Shown in pieces: positions 9,378 through 18,449 of a DNA stretch of 64,000 nucleotides. A model generated the notes under the pieces. The model searched no databases. It was given only the letters and a program-made list of their open reading frames with translations, and was not told where the DNA came from. Within the stretch, counting starts at the first letter, position 1. Every line of letters starts with the position of its first letter. Made by a program: the position numbers and the translations under genes. The stretch covers positions 515,718-579,717 of the forward strand of contig NZ_ATVL01000008.1 of assembly GCF_000420705.1 (NCBI RefSeq). Reading direction: 5' to 3'. Source of the stretch: Hymenobacter norwichensis DSM 15439. GTDB lineage: Bacteria; Bacteroidota; Bacteroidia; Cytophagales; Hymenobacteraceae.

Positions 9378-11426
9378 TTACGCTACTCCCGAACCGGGCA
9401 CTACGGGGTGGCCAGGCTGCATCAGGGCTATAGAACCATCGGCGTTTTCGGCCATGAGGAGCATACCTTGGCTTTGGATGCCTTTGATTTCGCGCGGAGC
9501 TAGGTTGAGCAGCACCTGCACCTGCTGGCCGATGAGGGCTTCGGGAATGAAGTGCTCGGCAATACCGCTCACAATGGTGCGGGGCTCGGCCAAACCAAGG
9601 TCTACCGAAAGTTTAAGCAGCTTCTTGGTTTTGGCAACTTTCTCGGCAGCTACAATGGTACCCACGCGCAAATCCATAGTCTGGAACTGCTCGAAGCTGA
9701 TATCTTCTTTAGGTGGCGCGGCTTTGGCGTTGGCCAGTTCGTTGGCCTTTTTGGTATCGAGCAGTTTCTGCACTTGGGCTTCCACGGTTTTGTCTTCGAT
9801 TTTATCGAAGAGCAGATGCGGATTGGCACCCAGCGCGTGGCCAGCAGTCAACGCGCTGGGGTTACCGGCCGTGGCCCACTCCCCTTTCGTGGTGTTTAGC
9901 ATTCCGCCCAAATCAGCGGCGGCGGCGGGCAGGAACGGCTCCATCAGGGTGACCAGGCTGGCGGCCAATTGCAGCGCTACGTGCAACACGGTACCGGTAC
10001 GGGCTTCGTCGTGCTTGATAAGCTTCCACGGCTCCGTATCGGCTAGGTACTTGTTGCCGAGGCGCGTCAGATTCATCAATTCGCTCAGCGCGTCGCGGAA
10101 GTGGTAGTTGTCAATCAGGCTACCGATGCGGGCCGGAAACTCGGTGAGTTGGGTTAGCACCTCTTGGTCGGCATCGGTGAAGGGGCCGGCCGCCGGTACC
10201 GCGCCATTGAAATGCTTGTGCGTGAGCACCAACACACGATTCACAAAGTTGCCGAGGTTGCCCACTAGCTCACTGTTGTTGCGCGTCTGAAAGTCTTTCC
10301 AGGTGAAGTCGTTGTCCTTGGTTTCGGGGGCGTTGGCGCAGAGCACGTAGCGGAGCACATCGGCTTTGCCAGGAAAGTCTTGGAGGTACTCGTGCAGCCA
10401 CACGGCCCAGTTGCGGGACGTACTGATTTTGTCGCCTTCCAGGTTAAGGAACTCGTTGGCGGGCACGTTGTCAGGCAGGATATAGTCGCCGTGGGCCTTG
10501 AGCATCGTGGGGAAAATGATGCAGTGGAACACGATGTTGTCTTTGCCGATGAAGTGCACCAGCTTGGTACCAGCATCTTTCCAATAGGTTTCCCAGGTGT
10601 CAGGCAGCAGGTCTTTGGTGGCCGAAATGTAGCCGATGGGCGCATCGAACCACACGTAGAGCACCTTGCCTTCGGCCCCAGCTACCGGCACGGGCACACC
10701 CCAATCTAGGTCGCGGGTTACGGCGCGGGGGTGCAGGCCCTGGTCGATCCAGGATTTGCACTGACCGTACACGTTGGTTTTCCAGTCTTGCTTGTGGCCT
10801 TCCACAATCCACTCGCGCAGCCAAGGCTCGTACTGGTCGAGGGGCAAATACCAGTGCTTGGTTTCGCGCAGTACCGGCTGGTTGCCGCTCAGCATGGAGT
10901 GCGGATTAATCAGTTCCGTGGGGCTCAACGACGAGCCGCACCGCTCGCACTGGTCGCCGTAGGCGTTTTCGTTGCCGCAGTTCGGGCAGGTGCCCACAAT
11001 GTAGCGGTCGGCCAAAAACTGGTCGGCTTTCTCATCGTAGTACTGCTGCGAAACCTGCTCGATGAACTTGCCTTCTTCGTAGAGCTTCTTGAAAAAGCCG
11101 CTGGCTACTTCGCTGTGCGTTTTAGAGGAAGTGCGCGAGTAAATATCGAACGATACCCCAAAATCCTGGAACGAGTCGCGGATGATGGCGTGGTACTTAT
11201 CCACCACTTGCTGGGGCGTAACGCCTTCTTTCTGAGCCCGGATGGTAATGGGTACGCCGTGCTCATCGGAGCCGCAGATAAACTTCACGTCGCGGCCGGC
11301 GGCACGCAGGTAGCGCACGTAGATATCGGCCGGTAAGTACACGCCCGCCAAGTGGCCAATGTGCACTGGCCCGTTGGCGTAGGGCAGCGCCGCCGTGACG
11401 GTATAGCGTTGAGGATCAGGTTGCAT
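9378..11426 (-). CDS. metG: Methionyl-tRNA synthetase
   Basis: 682 residues. Charges tRNA-Met for initiation and elongation. The HIGH motif is at residues 22-25 ([14 protein letters not shown]). A zinc knuckle [18 protein letters not shown] lies near residue 150. The second signature is KISTS (333-337) instead of KMSKS, a form usual in Bacteroidota. An EMAP/Trbp111-type tRNA-binding domain occupies about residues 575-680 ([32 protein letters not shown]) and mediates dimerisation in such long enzymes. Monocistronic by its surroundings. Confidence 0.97.
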   Translation of the reverse strand: MQPDPQRYTVTAALPYANGPVHIGHLAGVYLPADIYVRYLRAAGRDVKFICGSDEHGVPITIRAQKEGVTPQQVVDKYHAIIRDSFQDFGVSFDIYSRTSSKTHSEVASGFFKKLYEEGKFIEQVSQQYYDEKADQFLADRYIVGTCPNCGNENAYGDQCERCGSSLSPTELINPHSMLSGNQPVLRETKHWYLPLDQYEPWLREWIVEGHKQDWKTNVYGQCKSWIDQGLHPRAVTRDLDWGVPVPVAGAEGKVLYVWFDAPIGYISATKDLLPDTWETYWKDAGTKLVHFIGKDNIVFHCIIFPTMLKAHGDYILPDNVPANEFLNLEGDKISTSRNWAVWLHEYLQDFPGKADVLRYVLCANAPETKDNDFTWKDFQTRNNSELVGNLGNFVNRVLVLTHKHFNGAVPAAGPFTDADQEVLTQLTEFPARIGSLIDNYHFRDALSELMNLTRLGNKYLADTEPWKLIKHDEARTGTVLHVALQLAASLVTLMEPFLPAAAADLGGMLNTTKGEWATAGNPSALTAGHALGANPHLLFDKIEDKTVEAQVQKLLDTKKANELANAKAAPPKEDISFEQFQTMDLRVGTIVAAEKVAKTKKLLKLSVDLGLAEPRTIVSGIAEHFIPEALIGQQVQVLLNLAPREIKGIQSQGMLLMAENADGSIALMQPGHPVVPGSGVA

Positions 11427-11544
11427 TTAGAAAAAAGAAGAAAGAAAACAGAGAATCAGGAAGGGAATCGGCCGGAGCCGAAAAAAGCTACTGGCAAACG
11501 TGAGCGGTACTATAGCGACAACAAAAGCCGCTCGTAATTTCTTC

Positions 11545-11552
11545 TATATTTG
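11545..11552 (+). promoter_or_regulatory. -7 element TATATTTG upstream of the Lys/Ala-rich protein gene
   Basis: TATATTTG fits TAnnTTTG and lies 59 bases before the ATG at 11612. The -33 half is not convincing. Confidence 0.5.
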
Positions 11553-11611
11553 AGCAGCTCGACTATTAATGGCGTCTTCTCACTAAAAAATTCACTCACA
11601 CATTGCTACCA

Positions 11612-12244
11612 ATGAAAAAGTCTGAACAAGAACAGCCAGAGAAAAAGGCTAAAAAAGTTTCTGCCAAGAAAACGCCCGAAGAGAAAGCGCAGCGTAAAGC
11701 AGAAAAAGCGGCTACTAAAGCCACAGACACTATTTCAGACTCTAGTACGGGCAAGAAGGCGAATCAAAAGAAAGCATTGAAGCTGGCAGCCAAGCAACTG
11801 CAAAAGGAACTGGACCAGCGCATGAGTGAAGTGGTGAAGCGCATCCGCAAAGAAACAAAAGACAAACTGAAAGCTGTGGTGAAAGAAGCCACGCAGCGTC
11901 TCGACGTGGACACCGCACAGCTGTTTGAGCAAGCATTGCACAACATTGTGCAGCAGCAAGGCAACGGCACGCCCGCCGCTTCCGACAGCATTGCCGCCGT
12001 ACCGGCTCCTACTGTCCCCACCAAAGCAAGCCTTAAACCGGCCGCGCCCGCCAAGAGCAGCAGTTCACCTAAGCCCGCCGCCGCTACTAAGAACAACAGC
12101 ACGTCTAAGCCCGCTGCTGCCAAGCCGGCTGCTACCACACCTGCCCCTCGGCGCAGCCGCGCAAAGGCAGCACCCGCCCCAGTTTCCACCGCCAACCTGG
12201 ATGCCGCCACTGATAATCCTGGCACCGCCGCCGACCCACAATAA
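11612..12244 (+). CDS. Lys/Ala/Pro-rich, histone H1-like basic protein
   Basis: 210 residues from MKKSEQEQPEKKAKKVSAKK. Three parts are visible: a Lys/Glu/Ala-rich start (1-60), a predicted helical or coiled-coil block (about 50-110, LQKELDQRMSEVVKRIRKE and LFEQALHNIVQQQ), and a low-complexity tail of Ala/Pro/Lys/Ser repeats (115-200, with SKPAAAKPAATTPAPRRSRAKAA). Composition resembles bacterial H1-like or AlgP-like DNA-binding tails, so a nucleoid role is possible, but no named domain can be shown. A TTG three codons upstream (11603) is an alternative start. A long hairpin follows the stop. Confidence 0.75.
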   Translation: MKKSEQEQPEKKAKKVSAKKTPEEKAQRKAEKAATKATDTISDSSTGKKANQKKALKLAAKQLQKELDQRMSEVVKRIRKETKDKLKAVVKEATQRLDVDTAQLFEQALHNIVQQQGNGTPAASDSIAAVPAPTVPTKASLKPAAPAKSSSSPKPAAATKNNSTSKPAAAKPAATTPAPRRSRAKAAPAPVSTANLDAATDNPGTAADPQ

Positions 12245-12253
12245 CCTCACATT

Positions 12254-12326
12254 ACCAGCTTAAAACCATCAACGGCCCGCTGCTTTCCAAGTGGAAGCCG
12301 CGGGCCGTTGATGGTTTTAAGCTGGT
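12254..12326. terminator. Very long terminator-type hairpin
   Basis: Arms ACCAGCTTAAAACCATCAAC... (12254-12280) and its complement (12300-12326) pair over about 27 bp around a 19-base loop. It lies between convergent genes. The T-run is internal (TTTTAA) rather than at the end, so it may act as a structural barrier to transcription from both sides. Confidence 0.75.
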
Positions 12327-12331
12327 GGAGG

Positions 12332-12685
12332 CTAGGGCCGCGGTACTGCTTGCGCGGGAGCCCCATTGAGACGGTTCAGGCGAGTTTCGTTGGGGGTGGT
12401 GTTGGGGTCGTTGGTATTCAGGGTTTCGGGCCGCTTGCGCGAGTTAATACCGCTGGCCTGCTCGCCCAACCGAACCCGGCCGGGGGTGGCATCGGGCACC
12501 GAGCCGCCGTAGCCGGCCCCGCTATTATAGGCCGCCTGCCGCTCGGCATCGGTGGTAATCTGGTTTGATACGCGGGGGCGGTCCACTTCGGCGGCGCTTT
12601 CCTGAGTGGTGAAACAGGAGGTGGTAAGACTGCCAACACCCAGCAGAAGCGCACCGGTAAGCAGACGGGAGAAAATGTTTTTCAT
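12332..12685 (-). CDS. Small lipoprotein, unknown function
   Basis: 117 residues. A lipoprotein signal, MKNIFSRLLTGALLLGVGSL followed by TTSC, places Cys24 as the lipidated residue. The mature part is hydrophilic, rich in Asn, Pro, Arg and Thr (RPRVSNQITTDAERQAAYNS, ETLNTNDPNTTPNETRLNRL) and probably disordered. No domain recognised. The stop lies 6 bases from the long hairpin that it shares with the convergent basic-protein gene. Confidence 0.75.
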   Translation of the reverse strand: MKNIFSRLLTGALLLGVGSLTTSCFTTQESAAEVDRPRVSNQITTDAERQAAYNSGAGYGGSVPDATPGRVRLGEQASGINSRKRPETLNTNDPNTTPNETRLNRLNGAPAQAVPRP

Positions 12686-12694
12686 CGGTTGAAA

Positions 12695-12733
12695 AATAAA
12701 GCCGCCCCAACGATTGGAGCGGCTTTTCCTTAC
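12695..12733 (-). terminator. Terminator after the DUF3050 gene
   Basis: On the minus strand AAGCCGCTCCAA / TTGGGGCGGCTT followed by TATTTTTC, 42 bases beyond the DUF3050 stop. Confidence 0.75.
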
Positions 12734-12774
12734 AACGCATCAGCCCACCGTGGGGTTGGCTTATTGATTGATAT

Positions 12775-13569
12775 TTACTGGCTTACCGGCGCTGTTACTG
12801 CTGCCCGAACCCCGTCCCAGAGAGCTAGCCGGGCCTGCATGCAGCCCGCGGCTACGTCCTGGCATTCCTGCCAGCGTTGCGCATCGGTGCCGCACAGTTC
12901 GCGCACCATTTGTTGGGCCAACGGCGTGTGCACTTCCTCATCCAACTGAATGTGCCGGTCGAGGTAGTACGTGAACGTGTCGAGTTGGCTGGGGAAACGC
13001 TGGCGCAAGTCGTTGACGAGGTGGCGGAACATATCGGGAATGACGTCTTCGCGCCCGAACGTAAAGGCCGCTGCCACGGCGTGGGTCTGGCCGGAGTTGA
13101 TAATCCGAAACGTTTCCAGCACGAAGCCCCGCACCGATTCAGGCGCATCAGCTATTTCCAAGGCCCGCTCCATGGTTTCTCCTACGGCCAACGCGCCAAT
13201 CATGCGGTGCACAGGGGCAGTATCAGCGCCGCACTCTTCCATGGCGCGCAAGTACATTTCGAAGTGGCTGGCAGGCTGGCCTTGCTGGTCCACGTCGGTT
13301 TCCTCTTCCAGCACTATCTCATTGATGAGCCGGCGCGTGGCAGGATTGCCCTGCGGCACCCACGGCACCGTCACGCAGGTTAGGTCGCGCTGTAAGGTTT
13401 TCAGCAGCGACATAAAATCCCACACCGCAAATACGTGGTGCTGCATAAACACCTGCAAATCTTCCAGCGAGTGTAAGGCACGATACACATCGTGGGCTAC
13501 CAGTTGCGCCCGCAGGGGGGCCAGTTGTTCCTGCAAATGCAGAATAGGGTCTTGAACTTGGGTGTGCAT
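12775..13569 (-). CDS. DUF3050 family protein (heme-oxygenase-like fold)
   Basis: 264 residues from MHTQVQDPILHLQEQLAPLR. Recognised as DUF3050 by HVFAVWDFMSLLKTLQRDLT, the TRRLINEIVLEEETD block and DTFTYYLDRHIQLDEEVH. Members are all-helical, related to heme oxygenase/TENA folds with conserved His and Glu that may hold a di-iron centre; the biochemical role is not established. The open frame reaches 13647, but the extra 26 residues do not look native. Monocistronic: its own terminator follows, and the msrB terminator precedes it. Confidence 0.88.
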   Translation of the reverse strand: MHTQVQDPILHLQEQLAPLRAQLVAHDVYRALHSLEDLQVFMQHHVFAVWDFMSLLKTLQRDLTCVTVPWVPQGNPATRRLINEIVLEEETDVDQQGQPASHFEMYLRAMEECGADTAPVHRMIGALAVGETMERALEIADAPESVRGFVLETFRIINSGQTHAVAAAFTFGREDVIPDMFRHLVNDLRQRFPSQLDTFTYYLDRHIQLDEEVHTPLAQQMVRELCGTDAQRWQECQDVAAGCMQARLALWDGVRAAVTAPVSQ

Positions 13570-13613
13570 AGTTGAAGAAGATAAGTGGCGTTTGCTACGC
13601 TTCAGCTTAACAA

Positions 13614-13660
13614 CAAAAAAAGTAGCCCATTGGCTTGCAATGGCCAATGGGCTACTGGTA
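13614..13660 (-). terminator. Terminator after msrB
   Basis: On the minus strand GTAGCCCATTGGCC / GGCCAATGGGCTAC-type stem followed by TTTTTTT, 20 bases past the msrB stop. Confidence 0.88.
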
Positions 13661-13675
13661 TTTACGTAAACCGGA

Positions 13676-14254
13676 TTATTTGGCTTTCTCGAACAACATG
13701 CCGTCGGAGTCCATGCAATAGCGCTGGCCGGTAGGCTTGGGGCCGTCGTTGAAGACGTGGCCGAGGTGGCCGCCGCACTTGGCGCACACCAGTTCGTCGC
13801 GGCTCATACCCAGGCTATTATCAGCAGTTACTTTCAGGCTGCCTTCTGCGGCTGGGGCCCAGAAGCTCGGCCAACCCGTACCCGACTCAAACTTGGTTTC
13901 CGACGAGAATAGCAGGTTGTGGTCGGCGGCGCAGTAGTAATTGCCTTTCTCGTGGTTGTCGGCATACTTGTTCACGAAGGGCCGCTCGGTACCTTGCTGG
14001 CGCAGAATGAAGTATTGGGCAGGTGTGAGCTGCTTTTTCCATTCGGCGTCGGTTTTGCGCACCGGAAACTCGTCGGGCTTACCGGTTACCACCTTCGGAA
14101 CCGGGTATTTGGCTGCCACAGCCTTCACGGGTGTAGCCCCGGTAGTAGGTGAGTCCGAGGCGTCCATTTTGGCGTCGCGGTTGCTTTTTTTCTGCGAGCA
14201 GGCCGAGTTCAAGGTCAGAGCTGATAAGAGCAGAATCAGAAGGGAAGAGCGCAT
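13676..14254 (-). CDS. msrB: Peptide-methionine (R)-S-oxide reductase, lipoprotein form
   Basis: 192 residues. Reduces methionine-R-sulfoxide in oxidised proteins. A lipoprotein signal, [19 protein letters not shown], puts it in the envelope. The catalytic domain (about 70-190) shows [33 protein letters not shown] and the catalytic Cys in [13 protein letters not shown]. The first zinc CxxC of the family is degenerate here ([11 protein letters not shown]: the second Cys is Asp), while the second, CAKC, is kept. The usual RYCINS has become RYCMDS. Function as MsrB is likely, but zinc binding may be altered. Confidence 0.93.
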   Translation of the reverse strand: MRSSLLILLLSALTLNSACSQKKSNRDAKMDASDSPTTGATPVKAVAAKYPVPKVVTGKPDEFPVRKTDAEWKKQLTPAQYFILRQQGTERPFVNKYADNHEKGNYYCAADHNLLFSSETKFESGTGWPSFWAPAAEGSLKVTADNSLGMSRDELVCAKCGGHLGHVFNDGPKPTGQRYCMDSDGMLFEKAK

Positions 14255-14415
14255 GTGGTGAAGCAGATAAGAATTTCAGCAAGCCAAACCGTAGTGTCGG
14301 GCTTATGCAAGAACATACGCAGCCAGCTATACGTTCGGTTCGTGCTAGAGCGCCTTGGTTTCTGTGTCAGGAAGTTAACTTTTCAAGTAGCCAGGATTTT
14401 GCGTTTGAAATTGCT

Positions 14416-14423
14416 TACCTTTG
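14416..14423 (+). promoter_or_regulatory. -7 element TACCTTTG of typA
   Basis: TACCTTTG, an exact TAnnTTTG, lies 19 bases before the ATG at 14443. This supports the downstream start and a short leader. Confidence 0.6.
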
Positions 14424-14442
14424 CACCCGGAAAACCCATTGT

Positions 14443-16251
14443 ATGCAGAACATCCGGAATATCGCAATCATTGCGCACGTTGACCACGGCAAGACCACGC
14501 TCGTGGACAAGATCATCCACGCCTCGAAGCTTTTCGACGACCACCAGCACTTCGACGACTTGATCCTCGACAATAACGACCTGGAGCGTGAGCGAGGCAT
14601 CACCATCGTATCGAAAAACGTTTCGGTGCGTTACAAAGACGTAAAAATCAACATCATCGACACCCCCGGTCACGCCGACTTTGGTGGTGAGGTGGAGCGC
14701 GTACTGAAGATGGCCGACGGCGTATTGCTGCTCGTCGATGCCTTCGAAGGCGCCATGCCCCAGACGCGTTTTGTGCTGGGCAAAGCCATCGACCTGGGCT
14801 TGAAGCCGATTGTGGTGGTGAACAAGGTGGACAAAGAAAACTGCCGTCCCGATGAGGTGCACGAGCAGGTGTTCGACCTGATGTTCAACCTCGGCGCCAA
14901 CGAAGACCAACTGGACTTCGTGACGCTATACGGCTCTTCGAAGCAGGGCTGGATGAGCACCGACTGGAAAGTGAAGACCGACAATATCATTCCGCTTTTG
15001 GATGCCGTTGTAGCTTCGATTCCAGCAGCGCCGACCTTGGATGGTACCCCGCAAATGCAGGTTACCTCGCTCGACTACTCGTCGTTCGTGGGCCGTATCG
15101 CCATTGGCCGGGTACACCGCGGCACGCTGAAAGAAGGCGCCAACATGAGCCTTGTGAAGCGTGATGGCACCATTAAGAAGGTGAAAATCAAAGAATTGCA
15201 AGTATTCGAGGGTCTGGGCCGCACGAAAGTAGCCGAGGTTAGCTCCGGTGAAATCTGCGCTGTAACCGGTATCGAAGGCTTCGACATCGGCGATACGCTG
15301 GCTGACGCTGAAAACCCAGAAGGTCTGGCTACCATCAGCATCGACGAGCCGACGATGAACATGCTGTTCACCATCAACAACTCGCCGTTCTTCGGTAAGG
15401 AGGGCAAGTTTGTAACGTCGCGTCACTTGCGGGACCGTCTTTTCAAAGAGACCGAGAAAAACCTAGCATTGCGCGTGAAGGAAACCGACAAGGAAGACAC
15501 CTTCTTGGTGTACGGCCGCGGTATCCTTCACTTGTCGGTACTCATCGAGACCATGCGTCGCGAAGGGTTCGAATTGCAGGTAGGCCAGCCTCAGGTTCTC
15601 TTCAAAGAAGACGATAACGGCAACCGCTTGGAGCCAGTGGAGCACTTGGTGGTAGACGTACCCGAGGAAACTGCCGGCAAGGTGATTGAACTGGTGACGA
15701 TGCGCAAAGGCGAGCTCACTATCATGGAGCCAAAAGGCGACTTGCAGCACCTGGAGTTCAACATCCCCGCTCGTGGCTTGATCGGCTTGCGTAACAACGT
15801 ATTGACTGCTACTGCTGGTGAGGCCATCATGAACCACCGTTTCTCGGCTTACGAGCCGTACAAAGGTGTAATTCCTGGCCGTATCTCTGGTTCGTTGATT
15901 TCGATGGACACGGGTGCTGGCACCGCTTACACCATCGACAAGATGCAGGACCGTGGTGAGTTCTTCGTTGATCCAGGTGAGGAAGTATACGCTGGCCAGG
16001 TTATCGGCGAGCACACCCGCCCGAATGACTTGACCATCAACATCCAGAAAGGCAAGAAGCTCACGAACATGCGTGCTTCCGGTTCGGATGAAAACGCGAA
16101 AATTGTTCCAAAACGTCAGTTCTCGCTGGAAGAAGCCATGGAATACATCCAGAAGGATGAGTACCTGGAAGTGACCCCGAAATCGGTACGGATGCGCAAG
16201 ATTCTGCTCGACGAAAACGAGCGTCTGCGCTACGCCAAGAAAGTAGACTAG
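14443..16251 (+). CDS. typA: Translational GTPase TypA/BipA
   Basis: 602 residues from MQNIRNIAIIAHVDHGKTTL. Ribosome-binding GTPase of the EF-G group, needed for 50S assembly and growth under cold or stress. G1 is AHVDHGKTT, the switch region RERGITIVSKNVSVRY, G3 DTPGHADFGGEVERV, G4 NKVD. The C-terminal TypA domain holds NVLTATAGEAIMNHRF and KKLTNMRASGSDE. The frame runs open for 98 codons upstream, overlapping msrB, but the promoter element and the family start fix 14443. Confidence 0.97.
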   Translation: MQNIRNIAIIAHVDHGKTTLVDKIIHASKLFDDHQHFDDLILDNNDLERERGITIVSKNVSVRYKDVKINIIDTPGHADFGGEVERVLKMADGVLLLVDAFEGAMPQTRFVLGKAIDLGLKPIVVVNKVDKENCRPDEVHEQVFDLMFNLGANEDQLDFVTLYGSSKQGWMSTDWKVKTDNIIPLLDAVVASIPAAPTLDGTPQMQVTSLDYSSFVGRIAIGRVHRGTLKEGANMSLVKRDGTIKKVKIKELQVFEGLGRTKVAEVSSGEICAVTGIEGFDIGDTLADAENPEGLATISIDEPTMNMLFTINNSPFFGKEGKFVTSRHLRDRLFKETEKNLALRVKETDKEDTFLVYGRGILHLSVLIETMRREGFELQVGQPQVLFKEDDNGNRLEPVEHLVVDVPEETAGKVIELVTMRKGELTIMEPKGDLQHLEFNIPARGLIGLRNNVLTATAGEAIMNHRFSAYEPYKGVIPGRISGSLISMDTGAGTAYTIDKMQDRGEFFVDPGEEVYAGQVIGEHTRPNDLTINIQKGKKLTNMRASGSDENAKIVPKRQFSLEEAMEYIQKDEYLEVTPKSVRMRKILLDENERLRYAKKVD

Positions 16252-16272
16252 CTTTCAAATTACTATTTATAG

Positions 16273-16307
16273 AAAAAGGGGACGGCCGGTGGTCGTCCCC
16301 TTTTTTG
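16273..16307 (+). terminator. Terminator after typA
   Basis: AAAAAGGGGACGGCC / GGTCGTCCCCTTTTTT, 21 bases past the stop. Confidence 0.9.
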
Positions 16308-16371
16308 TTGCGCTTGGCAAGAACAAGCCGACTTCGCTGTGTTGTAGAATGGATTCGTCCTTTTCATTTTC

Positions 16372-17121
16372 ATGCCTACTACTTCTTTCGTATCTCCTAT
16401 CCGCCCCCGCCTACCTCTAATGCGGCAGCGGTGGAGTGAACTATTATTCGCGCATTGGCCGGTAGCACCGGAACTGTTGCGGCCCTATTTGCCGGAGCGG
16501 TTAGAGCTAGATTTGTTTGAAGGACAGGCGTGGCTGGGCGTGGTGCCTTTCACGATGAGCGGCATTCGGCCGCTGGGGTTGCCGGCCGTGCCGGGCCTGA
16601 ACCACCTACACGAACTGAACGTGCGCACGTACGCCCGGCTGGACGGGATACCGGGCGTGTGGTTTCTCTCCCTGGATGCCACCAACCCGCTGGGCGTGTG
16701 GGCCGCCCGCACGCTGTTTCATCTCCCGTATCTGCACGCCCACATCAGTTTGCAGGAAACCAATGGCACGTTCCGGGCCATAGCGGAACGTACCCACCAA
16801 GGCGCGGCGCCGGCTACATTTGCGGCCTCTTGGAAGCCGGGCAACTTGCTACCGCCGGCCCGGCCCGGCTCGTTGGCACATTTCCTGACGGAGCGGTATT
16901 TTCTGTACACCGCGGGTCCTAATCTACTACAGGACATCCGCGGCACCAACCTCTGGCGCGGCCAGCTCTACCACGAGCCTTGGACGTTACGGGAAGCTAC
17001 TTTGAGCGAGTGGGACTCGACGCTGGTAGAAGCCCACGGCCTCCCAACGCCGGTGGGGCCGCCCCTGTTGTATGCCGCCGAGCCATTGGAAGTGTGGATA
17101 AAAGAGTTACGGCGCGTATAG
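16372..17121 (+). CDS. DUF2071 (YqjF-like) protein
   Basis: 249 residues. Shows the DUF2071 signature: RPRLPLMRQRWSELLFAHWP, LRPYLPERLELDLFEGQAWL, VVPFTMSGIRPLGLPAVPGL, ELNVRTYARLDGIPGVWFLS and LTERYFLYTAGP. The fold is related to acetoacetate decarboxylase, but the function of the family is unknown. No operon partner: it has a terminator upstream and a convergent lipoprotein gene 69 bases downstream, with no obvious hairpin between them. Confidence 0.9.
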   Translation: MPTTSFVSPIRPRLPLMRQRWSELLFAHWPVAPELLRPYLPERLELDLFEGQAWLGVVPFTMSGIRPLGLPAVPGLNHLHELNVRTYARLDGIPGVWFLSLDATNPLGVWAARTLFHLPYLHAHISLQETNGTFRAIAERTHQGAAPATFAASWKPGNLLPPARPGSLAHFLTERYFLYTAGPNLLQDIRGTNLWRGQLYHEPWTLREATLSEWDSTLVEAHGLPTPVGPPLLYAAEPLEVWIKELRRV

Positions 17122-17190
17122 CACCACGTTCTTCCTCAACTCACGATGCTACATTAATGCTGAAGGCGTATTTCGCTGCTGCGTGAGTAC

Positions 17191-18171
17191 CTATGGCTTG
17201 CCAAATCCGGTGGTGCCCAACTGCTGGCGCAACACTGAATCAGCGGGGGTATGGCGCTGCCAATAGTCGGATTTAAGGGTAGCCGTACGAATGGCGCGGG
17301 TTGTTAGGAGCTTGGAACTGCCATAAGTCTGGTTTCCTAGCTTCATCTGACCATCATAGGTATCCTCCCAACCAGCAATAAGATAAGGGAAAGCCTCCTC
17401 GAACACAATGCGAAGGGTCCGGTTGGTGGCTGGGTATGTAAGCGTGTAGGCTTGCAGCGCAGCACCAGCCTGAGCAGGCTTGAAGACAGGACCATTATAA
17501 CGCGTCAGTTCGGCGTGGGCTGTTTCCACGTGTAGCGGCTGGTGCCGTAGCCGCGACGCCACCGTGCCTGGGATAATGCGCACGTCACCTAGCGGCAGGG
17601 TTTTCGGGTCAAGGCGCAAGCGGGTCCACAACTCATCTTCCAACACCACGGCGTCGAGCGAATCGGTTTGGTCGGCTTCCTGCTGAAAGTAGGAATGCGC
17701 TTCGAGTTGGTATGTATTGCGGCGTAGGTTGAGCTGAGTATACGTCTGGCCGCACCAATCCTGCACTGAGGTAGCCACTTTGAGCGTGCGCGGAAACTGG
17801 CCGGCACTAATGGGCGTGAACACCGACGTGTTGATAGAATAGTCGTAGATGCCGGTGGCAAAGCGGCGCATCTGGTTCATTTTCAATACTGAGGTGCTAG
17901 TTTCCCTAGTGGGCCCGCCTTCCATTTTCACTTGCTTGCCCGGCAGGAAATCTTCGGTCACGAATACCAATATTGCCTCCCCCGGATGCACATCATCGTA
18001 ACGGTTTTGCAACAGCTGGTAGCGGCTTAGCTCGGCTTGTCCGCTGTACCAGTAGCGCGTAAACTCAGCTGATGCCGGCGTCGAAGACATTATGGCCGCT
18101 GGCTGTTCTGATTTAGTTGAGCAAGCTAGCAGTCCTATAGGCAAACTTAGTACTAGCAGAAACAGGCGCAT
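17191..18171 (-). CDS. Lipoprotein of unknown function
   Basis: 326 residues. The signal MRLFLLVLSLPIGLLAC ends in a lipobox (GLLAC), so the mature protein is membrane-anchored. The body has segments EFTRYWYSGQAELSRYQLLQ, AILVFVTEDFLPGKQVKMEG and YDYSINTSVFTPISAGQFPR, with a later AEDELW-type acidic stretch. This pattern recurs in Bacteroidota lipoproteins of unknown role; I cannot assign a domain. A 28-codon upstream extension (to 18255) is rejected because the signal peptide starts at 18171. The upstream 278 bases to the divergent T9SS gene hold no clear motif. Confidence 0.8.
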   Translation of the reverse strand: MRLFLLVLSLPIGLLACSTKSEQPAAIMSSTPASAEFTRYWYSGQAELSRYQLLQNRYDDVHPGEAILVFVTEDFLPGKQVKMEGGPTRETSTSVLKMNQMRRFATGIYDYSINTSVFTPISAGQFPRTLKVATSVQDWCGQTYTQLNLRRNTYQLEAHSYFQQEADQTDSLDAVVLEDELWTRLRLDPKTLPLGDVRIIPGTVASRLRHQPLHVETAHAELTRYNGPVFKPAQAGAALQAYTLTYPATNRTLRIVFEEAFPYLIAGWEDTYDGQMKLGNQTYGSSKLLTTRAIRTATLKSDYWQRHTPADSVLRQQLGTTGFGKP

Positions 18172-18449
18172 AGCAAACATAAAACAGGCTTGGAGTAGGT
18201 TCAATATAGCTGTCTGAGTAGGGAAGTTGCTATATCTGTCTATGCTATTTTCCATTCACACGTACGGCTTTGGGTTCTGTCAGAGTGCCGTCAATACAAA
18301 TTGAGCAGGCATTTCGGTGGCTTTGCCTTTCGCTTGAAAACACCATTTTCGGAATGGAATTTGCGCGGTATCATTACTCTATATTTAACGCATTAAATTC
18401 CTCCCCCATTATCCTATAGGCTACCAGTAATCGGCTGGAGCAGCTACCA

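Noticed and set aside
10418..10440. MetRS KISTS instead of KMSKS as a functional defect
   Set aside because: This variant is usual in Bacteroidota MetRS, and the rest of the enzyme is intact.
14149..14442. 98-codon N-terminal extension of TypA
   Set aside because: It overlaps msrB in antisense and contains the -7 promoter element of typA.
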